A stretch of 64,000 bases of DNA from Rhizobiaceae bacterium (GTDB lineage Bacteria; Pseudomonadota; Alphaproteobacteria; Rhizobiales; Rhizobiaceae): positions 124,001 through 188,000 of the forward strand of contig JAHBYW010000008.1 in assembly GCA_019635755.1 (NCBI GenBank), written 5' to 3'. The notes below the pieces were generated by a model that worked only from the letters and a program-made list of their open reading frames with translations, did no database searches and had not been told where the DNA came from. Every line of letters begins with the position of its first letter. Position 1 is the stretch's first letter. Shown here piece after piece: positions 15,656 to 24,280 of this stretch. Both the position numbers and the translations under genes were made by a program.

Positions 15656-17454
15656 GCCCGCTGCTTCGTCGCCTGCTCATTCTCGCCGTCGGGATCGGCG
15701 CCGGCGCGATCGCCGGCATTCCTGGCCTTATCGGCGGTTACCCTCAATTCGTGATGGCATCCGTCGCGTTCTTCTCGATCGTCGTGCTCGCCGTCTCGAT
15801 GGTGGCCGGGCTGACCGGCATCTGGTCGCTCGGCCATATGGCCTTTGTAGCGCTCGGGGCATACCTGGCCGCCAATCTCTCGGCCCTCGGCGTGCCCGTC
15901 GAGGTGATAGCCGTCAGCGCATTCGCCGTGTCGGCGGCGATCGGCTTCGTGCTGGGCCTGAGTGCCGGCCGCTTTTCCGTGCTCTATTTCGGCCTGCTCA
16001 CCATGGCGCTTTCGCTGGCCGCCAGCGAGGTGATCGGCCACTGGAGCGACTATACCGGCGGCGACGAGGGCATGCCGGTCGCGCCGGCGCGCATCTTCCT
16101 GCTGGGGATCGGTTCGCTCGGCCTGCAGGGCGCGGTGGTGCTGACGATCAGCCTTGCAACCTTCGCCTTCCTGCTCGCGGACATCGTCGCGCACGGGTCT
16201 CTCGGCCGCAAATGGCTGGCGGTCAAGAGCCAGCGCGTTGCGTCGACCGCGATCGGGCTGAAGCCGCAGCTGGAAAACGCCAAAGCCTTCTCGCTGTCGG
16301 CCGGCATCGCCTCACTCGCTGGCCTCGGCATTGCCTATTCCATCTCCTACCTTGATCCCGTCGGCTTCGACCTGCACGTCGGCGTCCAGCTGCTGGTCGC
16401 GACCGTCGTCGGCGGCGCCGGCAGCTTGCTCGGCGCGCTGCTCGGCGCGGCTTTCATCGTCGTCGTGCCGGAAATGGCGCGGTCGGTCCCCTCGGTCTCC
16501 ATGTTCGTCTTTGGTCTTTCGACGGTTCTGATCCTGCTTTTCCTGAGGAAGGGCATCGTTCCGACGGTATCGGCATGGCTCGCGCGCCTGCTGGGCCGCG
16601 GCCAGCGAAATTCGGTGGGCGAGGCGCATGCGTTCAAGGCCGACGCCGTCGCCGATCTCGTCCGCCAGTTGCTGCCAGCCGCGACCGACGCCCTGGAGGT
16701 CAAGGACCTGTCGGTGCATTTTGGCGGCGTCCGGGCGCTTGACGGCGTTGGCCTGAGCGTGCCGGCTGGCAAGGCCGTCGGCCTGATCGGCCCGAACGGC
16801 GCAGGAAAGACGACCTTGCTCAACGTGCTGTCCGGTTTCTACCAGGCGACGCGCGCAGATGCGGTGACGCTCGGCGACACCGACCTTACGACGCTGCCGA
16901 CGCACGGCCGGGCCGCCGCGGGCTTCGGCCGCACGTTCCAGCACGCGGAGCTCTTCGGCGAACTGACCTTGCGCGACATGTTCGAGACGACAGCCGAACT
17001 CGGCGCGGCCCGGCGCAAGGCCGGAGGCCTGCCAGCGGCGTCGGCAGCGGAGGTCGCGCAGCGCATCATCGACGGGCTCGGCCTGTCGGCTTATGCGGAT
17101 CTGCTTCCCGGCGAGCTGCCGTTCGGGATTCAGAAGGTGGCGGACGTCGGCCGGGTTCTGGCCACTGGCGCATCGGTGATCGCGCTCGACGAGCCGTTCG
17201 CAGGTCTCGACGCCGCCGAACGGACCGCCATCCGCACGATCCTGCAGGGCATGCGGCAGGCCGGAGTTTCGATCCTGATCATCGATCATGCGGTACAGGA
17301 GGTCATGGACATATCCGACCGCGTCGTCGCCTTCGAGTTCGGCCGCCTCCTGGTGGAGGGCCTGCCGGAGGAGGTTCGCCATCATCCGGAAGTGCTGCGC
17401 GCCTATTTCGGCACGTCCGAAGTGTCGGCGGTCAAGAAGGTCGTCGCCGCATGA
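15652..17454 (+). CDS. LivM-LivG fusion: ABC permease plus ATPase in one chain
   Basis: A 600-residue fusion. Residues 1 to about 310 are a LivM permease (GLTGIWSLGHMAFVALGAYLA and about nine membrane segments). A linker leads to an ABC ATPase from about residue 350. Walker A is GPNGAGKT and Walker B is IALDEPFAG, with the switch region DHAVQEV. The signature is degenerate (LPFGIQKVADVG), and the switch His is retained as DHA. Fused LivM-LivG proteins are known in proteobacterial aromatic-acid importers. Both neighbours overlap it by 4 nt, so subunits are made in fixed ratio. Confidence 0.9.
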   Translation: MSPLLRRLLILAVGIGAGAIAGIPGLIGGYPQFVMASVAFFSIVVLAVSMVAGLTGIWSLGHMAFVALGAYLAANLSALGVPVEVIAVSAFAVSAAIGFVLGLSAGRFSVLYFGLLTMALSLAASEVIGHWSDYTGGDEGMPVAPARIFLLGIGSLGLQGAVVLTISLATFAFLLADIVAHGSLGRKWLAVKSQRVASTAIGLKPQLENAKAFSLSAGIASLAGLGIAYSISYLDPVGFDLHVGVQLLVATVVGGAGSLLGALLGAAFIVVVPEMARSVPSVSMFVFGLSTVLILLFLRKGIVPTVSAWLARLLGRGQRNSVGEAHAFKADAVADLVRQLLPAATDALEVKDLSVHFGGVRALDGVGLSVPAGKAVGLIGPNGAGKTTLLNVLSGFYQATRADAVTLGDTDLTTLPTHGRAAAGFGRTFQHAELFGELTLRDMFETTAELGAARRKAGGLPAASAAEVAQRIIDGLGLSAYADLLPGELPFGIQKVADVGRVLATGASVIALDEPFAGLDAAERTAIRTILQGMRQAGVSILIIDHAVQEVMDISDRVVAFEFGRLLVEGLPEEVRHHPEVLRAYFGTSEVSAVKKVVAA

Positions 17455-18176
17455 ATTCCGCGCCGCTGATCTCCGTCAAGGGCATTGGCCACCGCTATGA
17501 CGGCGTGCTCGCGCTGGACGGCGTCGATCTCGACATACCGGCGGGCGGCTTCGTTGCCGTGCTCGGTCCGAACGGCGCCGGAAAGTCGACGCTGGCGCAA
17601 ATCGTCGCCGGCGCGCTGCGTCCGCTGAAGGGACGCATCGAACTCGCCGGCGCCGATGTCACGTCGCGTGCCGGACGCCAGGGCCTTGTCGATGCCGGCG
17701 TCGCGCTGATCCCCGAGGGGCGCCGGCTGTTCGGCCAGCTGACCGTCGACGAGAACCTGATGCTGGGCGCCTACGGCAAGCCTCGCGCCGAGCGCGAGGC
17801 GCGCCTGGCCGGGGTCTACGAGCTGATGCCCGAGGCCGTCCGCAACGGCAAGGACAGGGCAGCGGCGACCCTTTCGGGCGGCGAGCAGCAGATGCTGGCG
17901 GTCGGCCGTGCGCTGATGGCGAAGCCGCGCGCCGTGGTGATTGACGAGCCGTCGCTCGGCCTCGCGCCCATCCTGATCGACCGGGTCTACGAGGTGCTGG
18001 ACGGCCTGCGGCGCGATGGCGTGGCTGTCGTCGTGTTCGAGCAATTGGCCACCCATGCCATGAAGCATGCCGACCAGATCGTGGTCATCGATCATGGCCG
18101 CATCTCCCACCGCGGCGCGGTGGACGACGAGGCGACCGTGGAGGCGCTGCGCATGGGCTATCTTGGGCACGGCTAG
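17451..18176 (+). CDS. livF: branched-chain-type ABC transporter ATPase LivF, importer 2
   Basis: A 241-residue ABC ATPase with Walker A GPNGAGKST, an intact signature LSGGEQQMLAVGRAL and Walker B VVIDEPSLGLAP. It overlaps the fusion gene by 4 nt and completes importer 2. Because the fusion protein has a degraded signature motif, LivF is the subunit with the canonical ATP-site sequence. Confidence 0.92.
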   Translation: MNSAPLISVKGIGHRYDGVLALDGVDLDIPAGGFVAVLGPNGAGKSTLAQIVAGALRPLKGRIELAGADVTSRAGRQGLVDAGVALIPEGRRLFGQLTVDENLMLGAYGKPRAEREARLAGVYELMPEAVRNGKDRAAATLSGGEQQMLAVGRALMAKPRAVVIDEPSLGLAPILIDRVYEVLDGLRRDGVAVVVFEQLATHAMKHADQIVVIDHGRISHRGAVDDEATVEALRMGYLGHG

Positions 18177-18181
18177 GCGAT

Positions 18182-18196
18182 CGCGGAACGTCCGCG
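18182..18196. repeat. short palindrome between livF and the biotin carrier gene
   Basis: CGCGGA and TCCGCG flank ACG. It sits in the 77-bp gap between importer 2 and the carboxylase genes. It could be a small RNA hairpin or a protein site; nothing more can be said. Confidence 0.35.
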
Positions 18197-18253
18197 AATG
18201 ATCACTGCATGCGATACACTGGCGCGTCGCGCGTCTGGAAAACCGGAGACGAA

Positions 18254-18748
18254 ATGACCATCAAGCCGCAAGATATCGCCACGCTGGTCGAACTGTTCGA
18301 GGCATCGAACTGGGACGAGTTGCATGTGCAGCTCGATGGGATGCACATCTTTCTCTCTACCGACCCCAATGCCCGTCTGGCATCGACGCCCGCGCCGACA
18401 GCAGCGCCCCAGGTTTTCGCGACTACGCAGCCGGCCGTCGCCGCGACGCCGCCCGCCGCGGCCAAGGCTTCCGCTCCGGCCGTCTCTTCCGGCGACGTGC
18501 CCGCCAACTGGGCGGCGGTGACCGCGCCAAACCTCGGCACTTTCTACCGCGCACCGAAGCCCGGCGCCGCGCCCTTCGTGGAGATCGGCCAGATGGTCGA
18601 CGCGGACACCGAGATCTGCCTGCTCGAGGTCATGAAGCTGTTCACGGCGGTGCGCGCGGGTGTGAAGGGCACGGTCCGCCGCATCTGTGTCAACGACGCC
18701 GACATGGTCGAGTTTGGCCAGACTCTGTTCTACGTCGAGCCGGCCTGA
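18254..18748 (+). CDS. biotin carboxyl carrier protein
   Basis: A 164-residue BCCP. ATG 18254 is preferred over ATG 18209 because GGAG lies 7 nt upstream. After a short N-terminal domain and an Ala/Pro-rich linker (about 43-80), the biotinyl domain ends the protein. The biotin acceptor is K128 in EVMKL, where most BCCPs have AMKM. The stop lies 3 nt before the biotin carboxylase gene. It carries CO2 from that enzyme to the carboxyltransferase encoded next. It is related to AccB, but the operon suggests a dedicated catabolic carboxylase. Confidence 0.88.
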   Translation: MTIKPQDIATLVELFEASNWDELHVQLDGMHIFLSTDPNARLASTPAPTAAPQVFATTQPAVAATPPAAAKASAPAVSSGDVPANWAAVTAPNLGTFYRAPKPGAAPFVEIGQMVDADTEICLLEVMKLFTAVRAGVKGTVRRICVNDADMVEFGQTLFYVEPA

Positions 18749-18751
18749 GCG

Positions 18752-20110
18752 ATGGCGATCAAGCGTCTCTTCGTCGCGAACCGGGGTGAGATCGCGGTTC
18801 GCATCCTGCGCACCGCGAAGAAGCTCGGCATCGAGACGGTGCTGGGCGTCTCGGCGGCCGACCGGGAGACGCTGGGTGCCGAGATGGCGGATCGCGCGGT
18901 TGTGCTGGGGCCGGCGCAATCCTCGAGGAGCTACCTCGACGTCAACTTGGTGGTGCATGCCGCCAAGGCGACAGGCTGCGACGCCCTCCATCCCGGCTAC
19001 GGGTTCCTGTCCGAGAAGCCGATCCTGGCGAAGACCTGCGAGGACGCCGGCATCATCTTCGTCGGCCCGCGGCCCGACACCATCGAAGCGATGGGCGACA
19101 AGCTGTCGGCGCGCGCCATAGCCAGCGATGCGGGCGTGCAGACGGTGCCCGGCACCGACCACATTGCCACCATCGAGGACGCCAAGGCCGCCGCCACGAA
19201 GCTCGGTTTTCCTGTGGTGATGAAGGCGTCGGCCGGTGGCGGCGGTCGCGGCATGTTCAAGGCGGCGACGGCGGAAGAGCTGGAAGCGTCGTTCGAGCGC
19301 GCGTCGCGCGAGGCCGAGGCTGCCTTCGGCGACGGCCGGCTCTACATGGAGCGTTTCGTCGAACGGGCCCGGCATGTCGAGGTGCAGATCGTCGGCGACG
19401 GCGAGGGAAACGTCGTGCATTTCGGCGAGCGCGACTGCACGGTCCAGCGCCGCTACCAGAAACTGATCGAGGAGGCACCTGCTTCGGCAGTGCCGGACCA
19501 TGTCCGCAAGCGCCTGCACGAGGCGGCCGTGAAGCTGACGTCCTATGCGAAGTATCGCAATGCCGGCACCGTCGAATTCCTGTACGACGTCGACCGCGTC
19601 GACTTCTATTTCATCGAGGTCAATTCGCGCATTCAGGTCGAGCACCCGGTCTCGGAGGAGATCACCGGCGAGGATCTGATCGCGCTGCAGCTGCGCGTGG
19701 CCGCCGGCGAAGGGCTCGGTATCCGCCAGGACCAGATCCGCATGGCCGGCCACGCGATCGAGGTCCGCGTCAACGCCGAGGACCCGTTCAACGGTTTCTC
19801 GCCGGCGCCCGGCCGCGTTACCGCGTGGTCGCCGCCTTCGGGCGAGGGGGTGCGCCTCGATACGCATGCCCGCCAGGGATATCTGGTGCCGCCCTTCTAC
19901 GATTCGATGATCGGCAAGCTCATCGTGCGCGGCAAGGATCGTGACGAGGCGATCGCGCGCCTGCTGAAGGCCATCGCCGGCTTTACGCTGGAAGGCCCCA
20001 GGACGACGCTGCCGCTGGCGGCCTACATCGCTGCGCATCCTGACTTCAGGGACAACCGCATCACCACCCGGTGGCTGGAGGACAAGGGTCTTCCGGGCTT
20101 CGGGCACTAG
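18752..20110 (+). CDS. biotin carboxylase subunit
   Basis: A 452-residue ATP-grasp biotin carboxylase that charges biotin with bicarbonate using ATP. Visible are the N-terminal ANRGEIAVRIL, the Gly-rich loop KASAGGGGRGMF, the catalytic region ERDCTVQRRYQKLIEEAP and FIEVNSRIQVEHPVSEEITG (usually EMNTRLQVEHPVTE). The length is that of AccC or PycA. It lies between the BCCP and carboxyltransferase genes with gaps of 3 and 10 nt. Confidence 0.92.
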   Translation: MAIKRLFVANRGEIAVRILRTAKKLGIETVLGVSAADRETLGAEMADRAVVLGPAQSSRSYLDVNLVVHAAKATGCDALHPGYGFLSEKPILAKTCEDAGIIFVGPRPDTIEAMGDKLSARAIASDAGVQTVPGTDHIATIEDAKAAATKLGFPVVMKASAGGGGRGMFKAATAEELEASFERASREAEAAFGDGRLYMERFVERARHVEVQIVGDGEGNVVHFGERDCTVQRRYQKLIEEAPASAVPDHVRKRLHEAAVKLTSYAKYRNAGTVEFLYDVDRVDFYFIEVNSRIQVEHPVSEEITGEDLIALQLRVAAGEGLGIRQDQIRMAGHAIEVRVNAEDPFNGFSPAPGRVTAWSPPSGEGVRLDTHARQGYLVPPFYDSMIGKLIVRGKDRDEAIARLLKAIAGFTLEGPRTTLPLAAYIAAHPDFRDNRITTRWLEDKGLPGFGH

Positions 20111-20120
20111 GAGCATTCGC

Positions 20121-21584
20121 ATGGCGCACATAGAATTCCTCGACGAAACCATGCGCGACGGTCAGCAGAGCCTCTGGGGTCTCCGCATGCAGGCGGGCAT
20201 GGCGCTGCCGGTGTCGCCGCTCCTCGACAGGACGGGTTTCACCACGATCGACCTGACCGGCGGCGGCATGCTCGACGTGCTGACCCGCTACTGCCACGAG
20301 AACTACTGGGAAGGCCTCGATCTTCTGGTCGCCTCGATGCCGAACACGCCGGTTCGTGCCGGCCTGCGGTCGAATGCCAACGTCACCTTCGGCGTCAGCC
20401 CTGACGCGCTGATGGACCTCTGGGTGCGGCGCCTCTGCGCGCATGGCGTTCGCTCGTTCTGGGTCTATGACGTGCTCTTCAACATCGACAAGATGCACCG
20501 CATCGCGAAGGTCGCGAAGGAGAAGAACGCGCAGGTCGCCGGTGCCATCATGTATGCGCTGTCGCCCGTTCATACCGAGGAGTTCTTCGCCGACAAGGCC
20601 GACAGGCTGTCGGCCTCGCCTGACATCGACACCATCCTGCTCTACGACACGGCGGGTGTCTTGGAGCGCGAACGGCTCAAGACGCTGGTTCCGGCGATCG
20701 CTGCGAAGGCGCGCGGCAAGAAGATCGAGTTCCATTCCAACAACCTGCTCGGCATGTCGGCCAAGGCCTATCTCGACGCGGTCGAGTTCGGCGTCAGCGT
20801 GCTGCATACCGCCAGCCGTCCGATGGCGAACGGCCCGTCGGTCCCATCGACCGAGATCATGGTCAAGAACATAGAACTCAAGGGCCATACCCATTCGCTC
20901 GACACGTCGCTGTTCAAGCCGGTCGCCGACCACTTCGAGGCCGTCGGCAAGGCAGCCGGTTTCCTCGTCAACCAGTATGCCGAATACGACGTGTTCTCGA
21001 TCGAGCATCAGATCCCCGGCGGCATGATGGGCACGTTCAAGGCCCAGCTCGCCAACCACAACATGATGGACAAGCTGCCCGAGGTGCTGGCCGAGACGGC
21101 TGCGGTACGGAGGGACCTCGGGTATCCTGGAATGGCGACGCCGTTCAGCCAGCTGGTCGGCATCCAGGCGGTGCTGAACGTCGTCACCGGCAAACGCTAC
21201 GGCACGGTGCCGGACGAGGTCGTGCAGTATGCGGCCGGCTTCTACGGCCAGACGGTCGCGCCGATCGATCCGAACGTGCTGGACAGGATCATGTCATCGC
21301 CGCGCGCCAGGGAGGTGGTCGCCAACCCGCCGCAGCAGCCGACGCTGGAAGACCTGAAGAAGCAGTATGGAACCGAGGACGAGGACGAGCTGATCCTGCG
21401 CGCCACCGTCCCGGAAGCCGACATCGCGAAGATGCGGGCCGCCGGCGCGGTCAAGCAGACCTATCCGCTGCTTTCTTCGCCCGAGCTCGAGCGGGTGCGC
21501 AAGCTGATGAAGCTCACCCGCACGCCCGTGGTCGAGGTCAAGTCGGCCGAGATGACGGTATCGCTCAGGAGAAGCGCGAAGTGA
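20121..21584 (+). CDS. HMGL-like carboxyltransferase subunit, divergent from pyruvate carboxylase B
   Basis: A 487-residue protein of the DRE-TIM metallolyase/5S transcarboxylase type. The opening DETMRDGQQS (residues 8-17) and the HQIPGGMMGTFKAQL block match PycB, oxaloacetate decarboxylase alpha and transcarboxylase 5S. Two active-site features differ. The carboxylated metal-binding Lys (KDxAG) is Tyr175 in YDTAG. The HTHD metal site is H205-S-N207-N208. The enzyme therefore probably uses a changed metal site or a different acceptor. The C-terminal 90 residues are charged. Context with BCCP, biotin carboxylase and thiolase makes it the acceptor-specific subunit. Confidence 0.8.
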   Translation: MAHIEFLDETMRDGQQSLWGLRMQAGMALPVSPLLDRTGFTTIDLTGGGMLDVLTRYCHENYWEGLDLLVASMPNTPVRAGLRSNANVTFGVSPDALMDLWVRRLCAHGVRSFWVYDVLFNIDKMHRIAKVAKEKNAQVAGAIMYALSPVHTEEFFADKADRLSASPDIDTILLYDTAGVLERERLKTLVPAIAAKARGKKIEFHSNNLLGMSAKAYLDAVEFGVSVLHTASRPMANGPSVPSTEIMVKNIELKGHTHSLDTSLFKPVADHFEAVGKAAGFLVNQYAEYDVFSIEHQIPGGMMGTFKAQLANHNMMDKLPEVLAETAAVRRDLGYPGMATPFSQLVGIQAVLNVVTGKRYGTVPDEVVQYAAGFYGQTVAPIDPNVLDRIMSSPRAREVVANPPQQPTLEDLKKQYGTEDEDELILRATVPEADIAKMRAAGAVKQTYPLLSSPELERVRKLMKLTRTPVVEVKSAEMTVSLRRSAK

Positions 21585-22783
21585 GGCAGGCGGTTATCGT
21601 CTCGACGGCGCGCACGCCGATCGGCAGGGCGTTCCGCGGCGCCTTCAACAATACGCAGGCGCAGGCGCTCGGCGGCCATGTCATCGCCGCCGCCGTGGCG
21701 CGCTCCGGCATCGAGCCGGCGGAAGTGGATGACGTCATCATGGGCGCCGCCATGCAGGTCGGCTCGACGGGTGGCAACATCGCCCGCCAGTCGGCGCTCA
21801 GAGCCGGCCTGCCGGTCAGCGTGCCCGGCATGAGCATCGATCGCGCCTGCTCGTCCGGGCTGATGGCCATCGCCACGGCCGCCAAGCAGATCGTCGACGA
21901 CGGCATGACGGTGGCGATAGGCGGCGGCGTCGAGTCCATATCGCTGGTCCGCAAGGACTACAGCGACGCCTCGCGGAAGCAGGATCCGGCGCTCGTCGAG
22001 CGCATGCCCGAGCTCTACATGTCCATGCTCGAAACCGCCGAGATCGTGGCCGAACGCTACGGCGTGTCGCGCGAGGCGCAGGACGAGTTCTCGCTGCTGT
22101 CGCAACAGAGGATCGCCGCCGCGCAGGCGGAAGGCCGGCTGGCCGAGGAGATCGTGCCGGTCGAGACCGTAATGACTGTGACCGACAAGGCGACCGGCGA
22201 GACGACGCGCCGTCCCGTCACCATCGACCGCGACGAGGGCAACCGTCCGCAGACGACGCTGGCCGACCTCGCGGCCTTGAAGCCGGTGTTCGAGAACGGG
22301 CAGCAGATCAAGACGGGCCGTTTCGTCACTGCCGGCAACGCCTCGCAACTGTCGGACGGCGCGTCGGCGATGGTGCTGATGGAAACTGCCGAGGCCGAGC
22401 GCCGCGGGCTGAAGCCACTCGGCGCCTGGCGCGGCATGGCGGTCGCCGGCTGCGACCCGGCGGAGATGGGCATCGGCCCGGTCTTCGCCGTGCCGAAGCT
22501 CTTGGACCGCCACGGGCTGACGGTGGATGACATCGACCTCTGGGAGCTGAACGAGGCCTTCGCCAGCCAGGCGGTCTACTGCCGCGACCGTCTCGGCATC
22601 GATCCGGCGAAGCTCAATGTCGACGGCGGCGCCATCGCCATCGGCCATCCCTACGGCATGTCGGGTGCGCGGATGGCTGGCCACATCCTGATCGAGGGAA
22701 AGCGCCTCGGCGCCAGATGGGGTGTCGTCACCATGTGCATTGCCAGCGGCATGGGCGCCGCCGGCCTGTTCGAGATATTCTGA
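21581..22783 (+). CDS. acetyl-CoA acetyltransferase (thiolase family)
   Basis: A 400-residue thiolase. The GTG start overlaps the carboxyltransferase stop. The nucleophile Cys is in SIDRACSSGLMAI, the NEAFA motif is present, the catalytic His is in GGAIAIGHPYGMSGAR and the second Cys is in MCIASGMGAAGLFE (usually CxGGGxG). It cleaves a beta-ketoacyl-CoA with CoA to acetyl-CoA or propionyl-CoA and a shortened acyl-CoA. It is a plausible last step after carboxylation and beta-oxidation in this operon. Confidence 0.92.
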   Translation: MRQAVIVSTARTPIGRAFRGAFNNTQAQALGGHVIAAAVARSGIEPAEVDDVIMGAAMQVGSTGGNIARQSALRAGLPVSVPGMSIDRACSSGLMAIATAAKQIVDDGMTVAIGGGVESISLVRKDYSDASRKQDPALVERMPELYMSMLETAEIVAERYGVSREAQDEFSLLSQQRIAAAQAEGRLAEEIVPVETVMTVTDKATGETTRRPVTIDRDEGNRPQTTLADLAALKPVFENGQQIKTGRFVTAGNASQLSDGASAMVLMETAEAERRGLKPLGAWRGMAVAGCDPAEMGIGPVFAVPKLLDRHGLTVDDIDLWELNEAFASQAVYCRDRLGIDPAKLNVDGGAIAIGHPYGMSGARMAGHILIEGKRLGARWGVVTMCIASGMGAAGLFEIF

Positions 22784-22812
22784 CCGGCGGGATGCCGGCT
22801 GGCAGGGAGACC

Positions 22813-23400
22813 ATGATGAATACCCACCGCTCAATCGCACTGTCCTGGTTGCCCGCGTCGCGGCTCTCGGGCGCAGCCGCCGGGCTCGCGCTCGTGCTCG
22901 CGGGCACCGCATTGCTCACCCTGTCGGCAAAGGTATCCGTGCCATTCTTTCCGGTGCCGATGACCTTCCAGTCGCTGGTCGTGTTGCTGATCGGCGCGGC
23001 GTTCGGCCCGCGCCTGGCCGCCGCGACACTGGTCGCCTACCTCGCCGAGGGCGCAATCGGATTGCCGGTCTTCGCCGGCACCCCTGAAAAGGGGATCGGC
23101 CTGGCCTACATGGCAGGCCCGACCGGCGGCTTCCTGGTCGGCTTCTTGCTTGCGGCGGTGCTGGTCGGCTGGCTGACGCGCCTTGGCGCTGCCCGCAGCT
23201 TCTCCACCTCGGCCCTGGCCGTCCTGGCCGGCACCGTCGCGATCTATCTGCCCGGCCTCCTGTGGCTCGGCGCGGTTGTGGGTTGGGACAAGCCCGTGCT
23301 GGAATGGGGTCTGTACCCGTTCCTCTACGGTGACGCGCTGAAGCTCGTCATCGCGTCGCTCGCGCTGCCTCTGATCGCCGGACGCGTGGCGCGCGGCTGA
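22813..23400 (+). CDS. bioY: BioY biotin transporter substrate-binding subunit
   Basis: A 195-residue membrane protein from ATG 22813 (CAGGGAGA upstream). It has the BioY features KVSVPFFPVPMTFQSLVVLL, AEGAIGLPVFAGTPEKGIGLAYMAGPTGGFLVGF and about six membrane segments. BioY is the S component of ECF importers and can act alone or with BioMN, which are not nearby. Its position behind a biotin-dependent carboxylase suggests that cofactor supply is co-regulated with the pathway. Confidence 0.92.
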   Translation: MMNTHRSIALSWLPASRLSGAAAGLALVLAGTALLTLSAKVSVPFFPVPMTFQSLVVLLIGAAFGPRLAAATLVAYLAEGAIGLPVFAGTPEKGIGLAYMAGPTGGFLVGFLLAAVLVGWLTRLGAARSFSTSALAVLAGTVAIYLPGLLWLGAVVGWDKPVLEWGLYPFLYGDALKLVIASLALPLIAGRVARG

Positions 23401-23421
23401 CATGCGTGCAGGTTAGGACCC

Positions 23422-24261
23422 ATGTACGGCGAGACCGACGAAGCGCTGGCGACCATGCCACTGTCCTACCGGGACGGCTACTTTGCCGGCCAGACGGCGA
23501 TCATCACCGGTGGGGGCAGGGGCATCGGCCGCGCCCTCGCCTTCCAGTTTGTCCGCCTCGGTGCGAAGGTGGCACTCAACGGCCGCAACCCGGAGCGGCT
23601 CGAAGCAACCGCGGCCGCGCTCCGCGCGATCGGCGGCGATGTCTTCGCCCGGGTCGCCTCGATCCGCGAGCCCGAGCAGATACAGGATTTCGTCGCCGCT
23701 GCCGCCGACCGGTTCGGCGGCATCGACATGCTGGTCAACAATGCCGGTGGTCAGTACGCGCAGGCCGCTTTCGACTTTTCCGTCAAAGGCTGGCGGGCCG
23801 TCATCGAGAACAATCTCAATGGCACCTGGTTCGTTACCCAGGCGGTCGGGCGGCACATGCGCGACACCGGGCGGCGCGGTTCGATCGTCAGCATCGTCGC
23901 GCAGACCAGCCGCGGCATGCCGGGTGTCGCCCATTCCGCAGCGGCGCGCGCCGCGGTCGTCAACCTGACGCGGACGCTGGCGACCGAGTGGGCGCCGAAC
24001 GGCATACGCCTGAACTGCGTCGCGCCCGGTGTCACCGCCACGGAAGGCATGGAAGTCTATTCCGACGAGGCGCGCACCGAGCTGCCGAAATCCAATCTGA
24101 TGAAGCGTTTCGGCACGGTTCGCGAAGTGGCGGACGCGGTCTGTTTCCTGGCTGGCTCGGCTGGCTCGTTCACAACGGGCGAGGTCATTGCCGTGGACGG
24201 CGGCAACCATATCTGGGGCGACCAATGGACGATCCCGCGCCCGGACTATTTCGCCACGTAG
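23422..24261 (+). CDS. short-chain dehydrogenase/reductase, 2,4-dienoyl-CoA-reductase-like
   Basis: A 279-residue SDR with AGGA ahead of ATG 23422. The cofactor loop is TGGGRGIG, NNAGGQYAQ follows, and there is an Arg-containing NGRNPERL at the NADP-selective site. The usual catalytic Tyr is not obvious: the helix reads HSAAARAAVVN where YxxxK is expected, as in 2,4-dienoyl-CoA reductases and peroxisomal trans-2-enoyl-CoA reductases, which lack the classic Tyr. This supports a role as an enoyl- or dienoyl-CoA reductase. Confidence 0.8.
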   Translation: MYGETDEALATMPLSYRDGYFAGQTAIITGGGRGIGRALAFQFVRLGAKVALNGRNPERLEATAAALRAIGGDVFARVASIREPEQIQDFVAAAADRFGGIDMLVNNAGGQYAQAAFDFSVKGWRAVIENNLNGTWFVTQAVGRHMRDTGRRGSIVSIVAQTSRGMPGVAHSAAARAAVVNLTRTLATEWAPNGIRLNCVAPGVTATEGMEVYSDEARTELPKSNLMKRFGTVREVADAVCFLAGSAGSFTTGEVIAVDGGNHIWGDQWTIPRPDYFAT

Positions 24262-24280
24262 GACGCGTTTGGGAGGGGAT

